Shown in pieces: positions 16,428-25,236 of a DNA stretch of 64,000 nucleotides (positions within the stretch are counted from its first letter, which is position 1; each line of letters begins with the position of its first letter). The notes beneath the pieces are model-generated. The model did not search any database, had not been told where the DNA came from, and was given only the letters and a program-made list of their open reading frames with translations. The DNA comes from Streptomyces sp. NBC_00250 (GTDB lineage Bacteria; Actinomycetota; Actinomycetes; Streptomycetales; Streptomycetaceae), in NCBI RefSeq assembly GCF_036192275.1, contig NZ_CP108088.1:7481001-7545000 (forward strand), read 5' to 3'. Position numbers and translations under genes: made by a program.

Positions 16428-17192
16428 TCAGACCCACACACCCCGCTCGGTCAGCACCGAGCGCAGCGTCTCCAGTTGATCGGTCATGATGCCATCGACC
16501 CCGAGGTCGAGGAGAGAGTTCATCCGGGCCGGATCGTTCACGGTCCACACATGGACCTGGAGCCCGCGCGCGTGCGCCTCCCGAACGAAGCGGCGGTCCA
16601 CCACAGGGATGCCGCCCTGCCGCTCGGGGACCTGTGCGGCGATCGCCCCGGCCCGTACCGCCGCCGGGATGCCGAGCGAGCGCAGCCGCAGCCCGATCAC
16701 CCCGCGCACGCCGTACGAGGTGGCCAGCTCGGGCCCGGCCATCCGCTGGGCCCGCGCGATCCGCGCCTCGGTGAAGGAACCCACGCAGACCCGGTCCCAG
16801 GCGCGCTTCTTGCGGATCAGGTTCACCAGCGGGTACAGCGCCGACTCGGTCTTGAGGTCCACGTTCCAGCGGGCCTCCGGGAACTCGTCCAGGAGGTCGG
16901 CGAAGAGCGGCAGCGGTTCCTTGCCCGCCACGCGGGCCTCCCGGACCGCCGCCCACGGCAGGTCGCGGATCCGGCCCGAGGCGTCCGTGACCCGGTCGAG
17001 GGTCGCGTCGTGGAAGGCGACGAGAGCCCCGTCCGATGTCGTGTGCACATCGGTCTCGAAGTAGCGGTAGCCCGCCGCGGCGGCTCCGCGGAAGGCGGCC
17101 GCGGTGTTCTCCAGGCCGTTCGCCGTGCCGCCGCGATGGGCGAACGGGAGGGGCGAGGGATGGTCGAGATAGGGGTGGCGTACGCGAGTCAC
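16428..17192 (-). CDS. Cytosolic glycerophosphodiester phosphodiesterase
   Basis: A 254-residue GDPD TIM-barrel enzyme that cleaves glycerophosphodiesters to glycerol-3-phosphate and an alcohol. Catalytic motifs are FAHRGG (first catalytic His), ENTAAAF, ETDVHTTSDGALVAFHD (metal ligands and second His), WNVDLKTES, and VHVWTVNDP with GIMTDQ at the C-terminus. No signal peptide is present, so it acts inside the cell, like UgpQ and unlike secreted GlpQ. The start GTG 17192 overlaps the yczE stop by 4 bp (GTGA), which shows translational coupling. Role: phospholipid headgroup turnover. Confidence 0.93.
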   Translation of the reverse strand: MTRVRHPYLDHPSPLPFAHRGGTANGLENTAAAFRGAAAAGYRYFETDVHTTSDGALVAFHDATLDRVTDASGRIRDLPWAAVREARVAGKEPLPLFADLLDEFPEARWNVDLKTESALYPLVNLIRKKRAWDRVCVGSFTEARIARAQRMAGPELATSYGVRGVIGLRLRSLGIPAAVRAGAIAAQVPERQGGIPVVDRRFVREAHARGLQVHVWTVNDPARMNSLLDLGVDGIMTDQLETLRSVLTERGVWV

Positions 17193-17857
17193 CGCCGCAG
17201 TATGGCGCCTTCCGGTGTCGCGGTGGAGACCGAGGTGCTTACGGAGTCCGGCTCGGGAACGGCGAACCGGCGAAGGAAGAACTGGGCGAGGGGTCCGATG
17301 GCCAGCGCGTACAGCACCGTGCCGACGCCGACCGAGCCGCCGAGCAGGAAGCCGGTGGCGACCACCGCCACCTCGATCGCCGTCCGCACCAGCCTGATCG
17401 ACCGGCCGGTGAGCCGGTGCAGGCCCGTCATCAGGCCGTCGCGCGGGCCGGGGCCGAAGCGCGCCGCGATGTACAGGCCGGTGGCCACCCCGTTGAGGAC
17501 GATGCCGACCGCGAGCAGCGGGATCCGGCCCGTCAGGCCGTGGACGTCCGGGACGAGCGCCAGGGTGCCGTCCATCGCCAGACCGATCGCGAACACGTTG
17601 GACACCGTGCCGAGCCCCGGGCGCTGCCGGATCGGGATCCACAGCAGCAGCACCACGGCCCCCACGATGATCGACACCACGCCGATGGTCAGCCCCGTCT
17701 TCTCGGCGAGGCCCTGGTGGAGGACTCCCCAGGGCTCCAGGCCGAGACCGCTGCGCACCAGCAGCGCCGAGCTGACCCCGTACAGCGTCAACCCCACGTA
17801 GAGCTGGACGAGCCGACGGGTGAGGTGCCGGCCGTGGAGGCCGGAGGCGATGGACAA
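17189..17857 (-). CDS. yczE: YczE/YitT-type membrane protein
   Basis: A 222-residue protein with about five or six transmembrane segments: RRLVQLYVGLTLYGVSSALL, then GVVSIIVGAVVLLLWIP, then FAIGLAMDGTLALVP, then IPLLAVGIVLNGVATGLYIAA, and a C-terminal pair. The conserved pattern GPGPRDGLMTGLHRLTG is typical of the YczE family (COG2364). These are often paired with MocR-type regulators named YczR and are suspected transporters or accessory membrane proteins. The start is TTG 17857, chosen because GGGGGAAG sits 4 nt upstream. It leads the yczE-GDPD operon and diverges from a MocR regulator. Confidence 0.82.
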   Translation of the reverse strand: MSIASGLHGRHLTRRLVQLYVGLTLYGVSSALLVRSGLGLEPWGVLHQGLAEKTGLTIGVVSIIVGAVVLLLWIPIRQRPGLGTVSNVFAIGLAMDGTLALVPDVHGLTGRIPLLAVGIVLNGVATGLYIAARFGPGPRDGLMTGLHRLTGRSIRLVRTAIEVAVVATGFLLGGSVGVGTVLYALAIGPLAQFFLRRFAVPEPDSVSTSVSTATPEGAILRR

Positions 17858-17881
17858 GGGTCTTCCCCCAGAGTGGTGGTA

Positions 17882-17974
17882 GTGGACTGGCTCATGACAC
17901 TCTGTGGCGGGGGAACGGGTGCCAACCATGGCCAATTCGAGGAAGGTGGACTGATTTCGATGGCCCAGTGGACT
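17882..17974. promoter_or_regulatory. Three GTGGACT repeats between yczE and MocR gene
   Basis: Direct repeats GTGGACT at 17882-17888, 17946-17952 and 17968-17974, the last two 22 bp apart (two helical turns). MocR regulators bind direct repeats of this kind. The third copy lies just inside the regulator gene, which would fit autorepression. Confidence 0.5.
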
Positions 17975-19459
17975 TCGGCGGTAGGACCGGCTCAGCTCGC
18001 GCGGCAGCTCCAGGCGCAGCAGCCGAGGCCCGCCGGACCCGGCGCCCGGAAGCCGCCCGCCTACCGCGCGCTGGCCGACGGCATCCGTCTGCTCGTCCTG
18101 GAGGGCCGGGTCCCGGTCGCCGCCCGCCTGCCCGCCGAGCGGGAACTCGCCCTCGCCCTCACCGTCAGCCGTACGACGGTGGCCGCGGCCTACGAGGCGC
18201 TCCGCGCCGAGGGCTTCCTGGAGTCGCGGCGCGGGGCCGGCAGCTGGACCGCCGTACCGGCCGGGAACCCACTGCCCGCGCGGGGACTCGAACCGCTGCC
18301 CCCCGAGGCGCTGGGCTCGATGATCGACCTCGGCTGCGCCGCGCTGCCCGCGCCCGAGCCCTGGCTCACCCGGGGCGTCCAGGGTGCCCTGGAGGAACTG
18401 CCCCCCTACGCCCACACGCACGGCGACTACCCGGCGGGACTGCCCACGCTGCGGCAGATGCTCGCCGACCGGTACACCGCGCGCGGCATCCCCACCATGC
18501 CCGAGCAGATCATGGTCACGACCGGCGCCATGGGTGCCATCGACGCCATCTGCCACCTCTTCGCGGGGCGCGGCGAGCGCATCGCCGTCGAGTCCCCGTC
18601 GTACGCCAACATCCTCCAGCTGATGAGGGAGGCCGGGGCCCGCCTCGTGCCCGTCGCCATGTCGGAGGGGCTCGGGAGCTGGGACCTGGGCCGCTGGCGG
18701 CAGGTGCTGCGCGACGCGGCCCCCCGCCTTGCGTACGTGGTGGCCGACTTCCACAACCCGACCGGCGCCCTGGCCGACGAGGACCAGCGGCGGCAGCTCG
18801 TGGACGCTGCCCGCTCGGCCGGCACCGTCCTCGTCGTCGACGAGACCATGGCCGAGCTCCACCTGGACGACGACCTGGAGATGCCCCGGCCGGTCTGCGC
18901 TTTCGACCCGGCCGGCTCCACCGTCCTCACCGTCGGCTCGGCGAGCAAGGCCTTCTGGGCGGGCATGCGCATCGGCTGGGTCCGGGCGGCCCCCGACGTC
19001 ATCCGTTCCCTGGTCGCCGCGCGCGCGTACGCCGACCTCGGCACCCCCGTCCTCGAACAGCTCGGCGTGAACTGGCTCATGCGGACGGGCGGCTGGGAGG
19101 AGGCCGTGACCCTCCGCCGCGACCAGGCACGGGAGAACCGGGACGCGCTCGTCACCGCCGTCCGCCGGGAACTCCCGGAGTGGGAGTTCTCCGTGCCGCG
19201 CGGCGGCCTGACGCTCTGGGTCCGGACCGGCGGCCTCTCCGGCTCCCGGCTCGCCGAGGCGGGCGAGCGGGTCGGCGTCCGGGTCCCCTCGGGCCCTCGG
19301 TTCGGCGTCGACGGGGCCTTCGAGGGTTTCGTCCGGCTGCCCTTCACGGTCGGTGGGCCGGTCGCCGACGAGGCCGCGGCCCGACTGGCCGCCGCGGCCC
19401 GGCTCGTGGAGTCGGGCGCCGGTGGGGGGACCGAACCGCCGCGGTCGTTCGTGGCGTAG
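17960..19459 (+). CDS. MocR-type GntR regulator with aminotransferase domain (YczR-like)
   Basis: A 499-residue fusion. The N-terminal GntR winged helix (about residues 35-100: PPAYRALADGIRLLVLEGRV, then LPAERELALALTVSRTTVAAAYEALRAEGFL) is joined by a linker to a fold-type I aminotransferase-like domain. PLP-site motifs are visible: TTGAMGAID, DFHNPTGAL, VDETMAEL and the Schiff-base lysine in VGSASKAFWAGMRIGW. The start at ATG 17960 has GAGGAAGGTGG upstream. The divergent yczE gene and the GTGGACT repeats indicate a YczR-type regulator sensing PLP or an amine. Length and domain order are standard. Confidence 0.92.
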   Translation: MAQWTSAVGPAQLARQLQAQQPRPAGPGARKPPAYRALADGIRLLVLEGRVPVAARLPAERELALALTVSRTTVAAAYEALRAEGFLESRRGAGSWTAVPAGNPLPARGLEPLPPEALGSMIDLGCAALPAPEPWLTRGVQGALEELPPYAHTHGDYPAGLPTLRQMLADRYTARGIPTMPEQIMVTTGAMGAIDAICHLFAGRGERIAVESPSYANILQLMREAGARLVPVAMSEGLGSWDLGRWRQVLRDAAPRLAYVVADFHNPTGALADEDQRRQLVDAARSAGTVLVVDETMAELHLDDDLEMPRPVCAFDPAGSTVLTVGSASKAFWAGMRIGWVRAAPDVIRSLVAARAYADLGTPVLEQLGVNWLMRTGGWEEAVTLRRDQARENRDALVTAVRRELPEWEFSVPRGGLTLWVRTGGLSGSRLAEAGERVGVRVPSGPRFGVDGAFEGFVRLPFTVGGPVADEAAARLAAAARLVESGAGGGTEPPRSFVA

Positions 19460-19496
19460 TCGTTCGTCCTCTCGCGCATCGCGTGTTCTCGCACAT

Positions 19497-19549
19497 CGCG
19501 TGAAGAGGCCGGTACGGACCTGGGGGGTCCGTACCGGCCTCTTCACGCG
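19497..19549. terminator. Perfect 24-bp bidirectional hairpin
   Basis: Arms 19497-19520 and 19526-19549 are exact complements over 24 bp around a 5-nt loop (tgggg). It sits between the convergent MocR gene and sffA and probably ends both transcripts. Confidence 0.9.
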
Positions 19550-19559
19550 CGCGTGGTGC

Positions 19560-21188
19560 TCAGCCCTCCGCGGGGACGGGGGCGTGCAGGGGGGCGGGCT
19601 CGGGGTCCGGCTCGGCGCGGGGTGCCGGGGCCGGTTCGGGGGAGCTCTTCACGGTGACCGTCTCGATCTCCATCGTCGTCGCCGTGCGGCGCTCCGGGAG
19701 GAGTTCGAGGACCGCCTGGCGGTGCGCCTCGCTCGTCGCGTCGTCGTACGGGTCGGGCGTCGCGGGCACCTGGAGGCGAAGGACCGGGCCGGCGCCCAGG
19801 CGCGCGTAGCCACGGCCCGCCGGGACCTGTGGCGTGGGCGTGGTGTGCGGCCGGGTACCGAGGACGGAGGCGATCTGCTCCGGTGCGGCGGGGCCGAGCA
19901 CGATCCGGGCCCTGGTGTGGGTCCGTACCGCCTCGCTCAGCGTGTCCGCGCTGTCGAACTGCTCGGCGACCACCACCGTGACCTGGGCCGCGCGCCCGTG
20001 CCGCAGCGGCACCTGGAGCAGCTCCTGCGGGTCGGGGCGGCCGTCGGCGGCGGCCAGGTCGCCGAGGACGCCCGGCCGGTCGAGCAGGATCCACAGCGGG
20101 CGGCGAGTGTCCTCGGGCGCGGGCTGTCCGGCCTGCCGGGCCCGGTTCGCGGCGATCAGCCGCCGCTCCGTCTCGTGCGCCGCCCACTCCAGGGTGGCGA
20201 GGGCGCCGGAGAGCCCGCACTCGACCGCGAGGACTCCGTCGCGGCCGGTGAGGCACGCGTACTCGCCGGTGCCACCGCCCTCGACGATCAGCACGTCGCC
20301 GTGGGGGAGGGCCTGGAGCGCGATCGAGCGCAGCAGGGAGGTGGTGCCGCTGCCCGGCTGGCCGACGACCAGCAGATGCGGCTCGGTGGACCGGGGGCCG
20401 GTGCGCCAGACCACGGCCGGCGCGTCCTCCGTACCGTCCGACGCGATCACGGGCACCGTCCGCTGCACGGCCTCCGCGTCGGTGAAGCCGAGGACGGTCT
20501 CGCCCGGCACGGTGACGAAGCGCTGGGCGGCGATGGTGGTGGGCAGGGCGGGCAGCACGCTCATGACGAGCCGGTTGCCCTCCTCGTCCCAGTCGAAGAG
20601 GTACTCGCGGCCGCGCCCGGACTTGGCGTGCAGCAACTGCTCGATACGCGCGCGTGCGGCGGGCTCGCCGTCGGTGAAGTACGGCGGGTACGCGATCCTC
20701 AGCCGGGTGAGACGCCCGTCCTCGTCGAAGGCGTACTCCGTGAAGGCGCCGCTCCAGTCGCCGCCGTGGGCGAAGAGCGGGGCGGGGTCCTCGGCGACGG
20801 AGAAGTACGGCACGAGGGCCTCGTAAAGGCCCTTGAGCCGGGCGAGCTCCGCGTCGTCGGGACCGGTCTTGACGACGGGGCGCTCGCGACCCTTCCACGC
20901 GGCCGCGGCCATGAGCGTGACGAGGGCGAGGAGCGGCCCGTACGGCATCAGGGCGACGACCAGGACGCAGGCCGCGACCAGGAGAAGCGTAGGACCACGC
21001 CGCTCCTTGGGGGTCGCGGCCCACTTGGCGCGCGCGGTCGCGGCCAGCTTCCGCAGACCACGGGAGACCGTGATCAGTGGATGGAGCACGTCGGTGGCGC
21101 TGTCGGCGGCCGTGCGCGCGATCTCTCGACTACGAGCGATCTGTGCGCTGCCGCTGCTCAGAATGCGGGGGAGTGGTCGCCGGGCCAC
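19560..21188 (-). CDS. sffA: SpoIIIE/FtsK-like sporulation septum protein SffA
   Basis: A 542-residue protein. A hydrophobic double segment lies at about residues 65-97 (RGPTLLLVAACVLVVALMPYGPLLALV). It is followed by a cytoplasmic domain with a degenerate P-loop GQPGSGTTS at residues 276-284 and a Walker-B-like PLWILLDRPG. A variable Pro/Glu-rich tail ends the protein. It is shorter than a true FtsK and lacks an evident gamma domain, which is the character described for SffA of S. coelicolor. There the protein is targeted to sporulation septa by SmeA and helps chromosome segregation into spores. It is 37 bp downstream of smeA in the same operon. Confidence 0.88.
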   Translation of the reverse strand: MARRPLPRILSSGSAQIARSREIARTAADSATDVLHPLITVSRGLRKLAATARAKWAATPKERRGPTLLLVAACVLVVALMPYGPLLALVTLMAAAAWKGRERPVVKTGPDDAELARLKGLYEALVPYFSVAEDPAPLFAHGGDWSGAFTEYAFDEDGRLTRLRIAYPPYFTDGEPAARARIEQLLHAKSGRGREYLFDWDEEGNRLVMSVLPALPTTIAAQRFVTVPGETVLGFTDAEAVQRTVPVIASDGTEDAPAVVWRTGPRSTEPHLLVVGQPGSGTTSLLRSIALQALPHGDVLIVEGGGTGEYACLTGRDGVLAVECGLSGALATLEWAAHETERRLIAANRARQAGQPAPEDTRRPLWILLDRPGVLGDLAAADGRPDPQELLQVPLRHGRAAQVTVVVAEQFDSADTLSEAVRTHTRARIVLGPAAPEQIASVLGTRPHTTPTPQVPAGRGYARLGAGPVLRLQVPATPDPYDDATSEAHRQAVLELLPERRTATTMEIETVTVKSSPEPAPAPRAEPDPEPAPLHAPVPAEG

Positions 21189-21225
21189 GAAGTACTCCTG
21201 AAGTGGTGGAAGGGACTGGAGGGCG

Positions 21226-21420
21226 TCAGAACTTGATCCCGCCCAGGAGGCCGGCGAGGCTCTGCCCGCCCGCCGTGATGCTCGGTGCGATGGCGGTACC
21301 CGCGAGGTAGAAGCCGAACAGCGCGCTGACGAGGGCGTGCGAGGCCTTCATCCCGTCCTTCTTGAAGAACAGGAAGCAGATGATGCCGAGCAGGACCACG
21401 CCTGAGATGGACAGGATCAT
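21226..21420 (-). CDS. smeA: Small membrane protein SmeA
   Basis: A 64-residue protein with two hydrophobic segments, MILSISGVVLLGIICFLFF and, after KKDGMKASHAL, VSALFGFYLAGTAIAP. It ends in a Gly-rich tail (GGQSLAGLLGGIKF). Size, topology and the adjoining sffA gene match SmeA of S. coelicolor, which localises to sporulation septa and recruits SffA. Expression there depends on early whi sporulation genes. I see no consensus WhiG promoter upstream, but a clean inverted repeat lies about 85 bp before the start. Confidence 0.9.
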   Translation of the reverse strand: MILSISGVVLLGIICFLFFKKDGMKASHALVSALFGFYLAGTAIAPSITAGGQSLAGLLGGIKF

Positions 21421-21732
21421 TGGGTGTTCTCCTGGTTGAGGGGACAGTCACCATGAGTCCTTCCAAGTTCACAGCAAGTATCTATGTGACTAAAGGTGCA
21501 TTAGAGTGAAAAACGGGCTATTTCACTTGACCGGCGGACATCGAACGGGCTGTCGGGTGGCGAAATGCCCGGCGTGCGCTAGAGGAGCGGCCGTGGGCGG
21601 GCTGTCGTGATCTTTGCCTCGGTCGGGCGAGGTCATGTCGCCGAACGGGCAGTACCCTGTCGATTCACTCGTACGGCCGCGCTTGCCGTGCACCGGTCGA
21701 CGAACGCAGGAGAGAGAGGCGGGATCCCCCCG
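21421..21732. promoter_or_regulatory. Divergent smeA / ankyrin region with GTGAAA inverted repeat
   Basis: This 312-bp region is AT-richer than average near smeA. AGTGAAA (21505-21511) and TTTCACT (21521-21527) form a perfect 7-bp inverted repeat with a 9-bp spacer, a likely operator for the smeA operon. No ORF with a believable start and codon use is seen here. Confidence 0.5.
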
Positions 21733-22125
21733 ATGAGCGAGACTCCGGACCCCGAGGTCATCGAGCTGGCGTCCAAGGTCTTCGACCTCGCGCGCACCGG
21801 GGACGCCGACGCGCTGGCCGCCTACGTCGACGCGGGTGTCCCCGCGAACCTCACCAACGACAAGGGCGACTCCCTCGTCATGCTCGCCGCGTACCACGGC
21901 CACCCCGCCGCGGTTTCCGCCCTCCTCGCGCGCGGTGCCGACGCCGACCGCGCCAACGACCGCGGCCAGACCCCGCTCGCCGGTGCCGTCTTCAAGGGTG
22001 AGGACGCCGTGATCCACGCGCTCCTCGCCGGCGGGGCAAATCCGGAGGCTGGGACTCCGTCCGCGCTCGACACCGCCCGGATGTTCGGCAAGACCGAACT
22101 CCTCGCCCTCTTCGGATCCCGGTGA
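21733..22125 (+). CDS. Ankyrin repeat protein
   Basis: A 130-residue soluble protein made of about three ankyrin repeats: TGDADALAAYVDAGVPANLTN, then KGDSLVMLAAYHGHPAAVSALLARGADADRAND, then RGQTPLAGAVFKGEDAVIHALLAGGANPEAG. A capping helix with TARMFGKTELLALF follows. The ATG at 21733 is preceded by GAGAGAGAGGCGGG. There is no signal peptide. It is a protein-interaction scaffold whose partner is not known. It is divergent from smeA and upstream of a HEAT-repeat protein, which may be coincidence. Confidence 0.87.
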   Translation: MSETPDPEVIELASKVFDLARTGDADALAAYVDAGVPANLTNDKGDSLVMLAAYHGHPAAVSALLARGADADRANDRGQTPLAGAVFKGEDAVIHALLAGGANPEAGTPSALDTARMFGKTELLALFGSR

Positions 22126-22381
22126 ACGGGCACTGAACCCCAGGTGAGAGCGGCGTCGTAAATGTGGTCGCGGTGGCGAAATGGGTGGGTCATCATGACG
22201 TCGGGCCCGGCAAAACGGGCCACCGACGAGAGGCTGAGGAAGATGGTCACTGGCAGGCGATGGACGACGAGCGGCCCGACATGTTGCCGCACGGCCTAGG
22301 CGTACGGGCGATGTACCGCCCGACCCGGGTCATCCCGGTATCCCCCGGTCGTGTCGACAGCTTGATGTGAGGCGTCTCCCC
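22126..22381. other. Intergenic region with a possible 34-codon ORF
   Basis: 256 bp between the ankyrin and HEAT-repeat genes. A small ORF at 22195-22299 (MTSGPAKRATDERLRKMVTG...) is basic and helical but has only a weak ribosome site, so I leave it as a possibility. There is no strong hairpin. Confidence 0.3.
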
Positions 22382-23797
22382 ATGTTCGATCCAGTCATAG
22401 CGCCGAGCGGCACTCTGCTCGGCCTGCTGCAGCGGGGCCGCGGCGACGGCACCCTGCACGCGCTCGCCGCGCCACGCGCCGAGGCCCTCGCGGCCCTCAA
22501 CCACTGCGTTCTCGACGACCCCCGCCACGACTGGCAGGTCGAGAACCGCTCCCTCTACTACGCCCGTCTCTACCTGGACCTCCACGGCGGTCTCGACGAG
22601 ATCGAGGCGCACCTCTTCGGCGCCGAGGACCACCTCGACACCGAGGAGTCCAGGACCGGGCTCGCGCTCGCCGTCCTCGGGCACCTCGCCTCCTACGGAC
22701 GCCAGGACGCCCTGGTCCTGCTCCGTCGCTACGCGGCGACCGGCACGAACTGGGCCTGGGCCCTCGACGAGCTGGCGCTCCGCGACGACGACGCCGGGCT
22801 CCGCGCGCTGGCCGTTCCCGTGCTCGCCCGCTTCCCGGCCGACGCCGAGGGCGACGCCGAGCTGGCCGGCGTCGTACGGGACGCCTTCGAGCCCCGCCCC
22901 TGGCGCCTGTGGGCCGAGGACCAGCGCGACGCCGTCGGCGCCCGGGTCAGGGCTGCCCAGGAACAGGGCTCCTTCGACCGCTGGCAGCGCCAGATGCGCC
23001 CCGCCGGGCCCCGCCCCGGCTGGAGCGTGCGCGCCGTCCTCGACTGGGCGCAGGAGGGCTACGAGCGCGGAGCCGTGCTGTACGGTCCCGCCGCCCGCTG
23101 CCTCACCGCCGTCGCGGGCCCCGAGGACCGGCCCGAACTCCTCGCCGCCGCCCGCCACGGCTCGGTGGGAGCCCGGGGTGCCGCCCTCCACCACCTCGCC
23201 GAATCGCGGGACCCCGCGGTCCTCGACCTCGTCGCGGCCGCCGCGGACGGCGACTCCGGCGAGGTCGCCGATGCCGCGATCGCCGCCTACCGCCGCATGT
23301 GCGGCGAGGACGCCGTCGCCCGCGCCCGCGCGTGGGTCCGTCGGACCGACGCCCTCGGCGCCGCCGCCGCAGACGTCCTCGCCTCCCGAGGCACCGCCCA
23401 GGACTCCCCCTCCGTCCTCGGCGCGCTGCGCGACACCATCCGCTCCGAAGGCCCCGACGCGCCCTCACTCGGCGCGCTCGTGGACGGCGCCGGCCGCCTC
23501 GGCATCGTCTGCGCCGCCCCCGTGCTGCGCCACGTCTACCGCGAGACGGCCTCTTCCCAGCTACGCGGGCGCGTGGCCCGCGCCCTCGCCGCCACCGACC
23601 CCACCTTCGCGAACGGCTTCGCCGTCGAATGCCTGTGGGACTGCGAGGAGACCACCCGCGAGGTCGCGGCCCAGCACGCCGAGACCGGGGACGTGCGCGT
23701 CGCCGAACGATTGCGCCGCCTCGCGGCGGACCCGGCCGAAGAGGTCGAGGTCCAGACCGCGGTACGCAACCGGATAGGGCCTGACCTGCAGGTCTGA
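22382..23797 (+). CDS. HEAT-repeat-like helical protein
   Basis: A 471-residue soluble all-helical protein. From about residue 60 it consists of repeated helix pairs of HEAT/armadillo character (for example LALAVLGHLASYGRQDALVLLRRYA, and later AALHHLAESRDPAVLDLVAAAADG). These often begin with an aromatic and end with an Asp-Pro or Ala-Ala turn. The start at ATG 22382 has GTGAGG about 9 nt upstream; an in-frame GTG at 22367 would add only five residues. There is no enzymatic motif. Proteins like this are conserved in Streptomyces without known function; an adaptor role is likely. A hairpin follows the stop. Confidence 0.8.
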   Translation: MFDPVIAPSGTLLGLLQRGRGDGTLHALAAPRAEALAALNHCVLDDPRHDWQVENRSLYYARLYLDLHGGLDEIEAHLFGAEDHLDTEESRTGLALAVLGHLASYGRQDALVLLRRYAATGTNWAWALDELALRDDDAGLRALAVPVLARFPADAEGDAELAGVVRDAFEPRPWRLWAEDQRDAVGARVRAAQEQGSFDRWQRQMRPAGPRPGWSVRAVLDWAQEGYERGAVLYGPAARCLTAVAGPEDRPELLAAARHGSVGARGAALHHLAESRDPAVLDLVAAAADGDSGEVADAAIAAYRRMCGEDAVARARAWVRRTDALGAAAADVLASRGTAQDSPSVLGALRDTIRSEGPDAPSLGALVDGAGRLGIVCAAPVLRHVYRETASSQLRGRVARALAATDPTFANGFAVECLWDCEETTREVAAQHAETGDVRVAERLRRLAADPAEEVEVQTAVRNRIGPDLQV

Positions 23798-23804
23798 CCG
23801 TGGC

Positions 23805-23823
23805 GAGGTCCGGCCCGGACCTC
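23805..23823 (+). terminator. Hairpin after HEAT-repeat gene
   Basis: GAGGTCCGG and CCGGACCTC pair around a minimal loop, effectively a 7-bp stem with a 5-nt loop. It begins 8 bp after the stop. Confidence 0.55.
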
Positions 23824-24114
23824 GGACCCGACCCGAGCTCCGGCCCCACGGGCCGGAACCGGTCACCCCGTCACCCGGCTCCGGGGCGGCGCGGCCCCCG
23901 GCGGAGAACCCGCCGCGCGAGGCCCCGCCCCGGCGCACCGGCCGGGCGCACGGACGAGTCGGGGCCACGGGGGGAGCGCCCGGCACGCTCCCGCACGGCG
24001 GCGCTTGATCGTTTCCGGCCGCCGGTGGTCCCCGCGCGAAACGCTCATGGGACGTTCCCTCCCCGTCCAGATCGACGTTGGCGGGGACACGCCGGACGCG
24101 ACGACAACACCCGT
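23824..24114. other. Intergenic region upstream of glycosyltransferase operon
   Basis: About 290 bp that must contain the promoter for the four-gene glycosyltransferase to oxoprolinase operon. The plus-strand frame is open but Arg/Pro-rich and not protein-like. TTGATC at 24005-24010 is a weak -35 candidate. Nothing else stands out. Confidence 0.4.
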
Positions 24115-25236
24115 ATGCGTGTCGTCATCGTCACCGAATCCTTCCCTCCCGACGTCAACGGTGTGGCGCACTGCGCCCTGCAGACCGCGCGCCACCTCGT
24201 CCGGCGGGGTCACACCCCGCTCGTCATCGCCCCCGCCGTCGCCGACCCGGCCGCGGACGCCGACGCCCCCTGCGCCGTCGTCCGGGTGCCCTCCCTCCCC
24301 CTCCCCGGCTATCCGCAGGTACGCGTCGCCCTGCCCAGCCGCCGTGTCGCCGCGGCCATCGCCGCCCACCGCGCCGACCTCGTCCACCTCGCCGGCCCGT
24401 TCGTCCTCGGGGTGCGCGGGATGACGGCCGCCACCCGGCTCGGCATCCCCGCCGTCGCCGTCTACCAGACCGACCTCGCCGGCTACGCCCGCACCTACGT
24501 GGGAACCGGCGAGGGCGCCGCCTGGCGCCGCCTCCGCGCCGTCCACGGAGCCGCCGACCGCACCCTCGCCCCGTCCTCCGCCGCCGTCCGCGACCTGGAG
24601 GCCCACGGCATCGGCCGCATCCGGCTCTGGGGCCGCGGGGTGGACACCGTCCGCTTCCGCCCCGAGCTGCGCGACGACGCCCTGCGCGCGGAACTCGCCC
24701 CGAACGGGGAACTCCTCGTCGGTTACGTGGGCCGCCTGGCCCCCGAGAAGCGCGTGGACCTCCTCGCCGGAGCCGGAAGACTCCCCGGGGTGCGGCTGGT
24801 GGTCGTCGGGGACGGGCCGAGCGGGCCCGCGCTCCGCACCGCCCTGCCGGGCGCCCGGTTCCTCGGCCGCCGCACGGGCGCCGACCTCGCCCGGATCTTC
24901 GCCTCGCTCGACGTGTTCGCCCACACCGGCCCCTTCGAGACCTTCTGCCAGACGGTCCAGGAGGCCATGGCGAGCGGAGTCCCGGTGATCGCCCCGGCCG
25001 CCGGTGGACCCCTGGACCTGGTCGACCACGGCCGCACCGGACTCCTCGTACCCCCGGGAGACCCGGACGCGCTGCGCGCTGCCGTCGCCTCGCTGGCCGC
25101 GGCACCGGACCTGCGCGCGGCCTTCGGCCTGGCCGGCCGGGCCACCGTCGAGGGCCGCACCTGGGAGGCCCTCGGCGACGAGCTGATCGGGCACTACCTG
25201 GAGGTCCTGCGGGAGCGGACGGTGGTGGCGGCATGA
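24115..25236 (+). CDS. GT4-type glycosyltransferase (mannosyltransferase-like)
   Basis: A 373-residue GT-B fold glycosyltransferase, family GT4. The N-terminal Rossmann domain begins MRVVIVTESFPPDVNGVA, the classical start of GDP-mannose-dependent alpha-mannosyltransferases of the PimB'/MgtA group. The C-terminal domain has GYVGRLAPEKRVDLL, VVVGDGPSGPAL and the donor-binding E-x7-E pattern in FETFCQTVQEAMASGVPVIAP. There is no membrane segment. The start at ATG 24115 is fixed by homology of the first beta strand. The next gene overlaps by 4 bp (ATGA). It probably builds a mannosylated lipid or capsule-like glycan; the acceptor is unknown. Confidence 0.9.
   Translation: MRVVIVTESFPPDVNGVAHCALQTARHLVRRGHTPLVIAPAVADPAADADAPCAVVRVPSLPLPGYPQVRVALPSRRVAAAIAAHRADLVHLAGPFVLGVRGMTAATRLGIPAVAVYQTDLAGYARTYVGTGEGAAWRRLRAVHGAADRTLAPSSAAVRDLEAHGIGRIRLWGRGVDTVRFRPELRDDALRAELAPNGELLVGYVGRLAPEKRVDLLAGAGRLPGVRLVVVGDGPSGPALRTALPGARFLGRRTGADLARIFASLDVFAHTGPFETFCQTVQEAMASGVPVIAPAAGGPLDLVDHGRTGLLVPPGDPDALRAAVASLAAAPDLRAAFGLAGRATVEGRTWEALGDELIGHYLEVLRERTVVAA

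Noticed and set aside
22195..22299. 34-residue basic ORF
   Set aside because: Possible, but weak ribosome site and no family; listed only in the gap entry.
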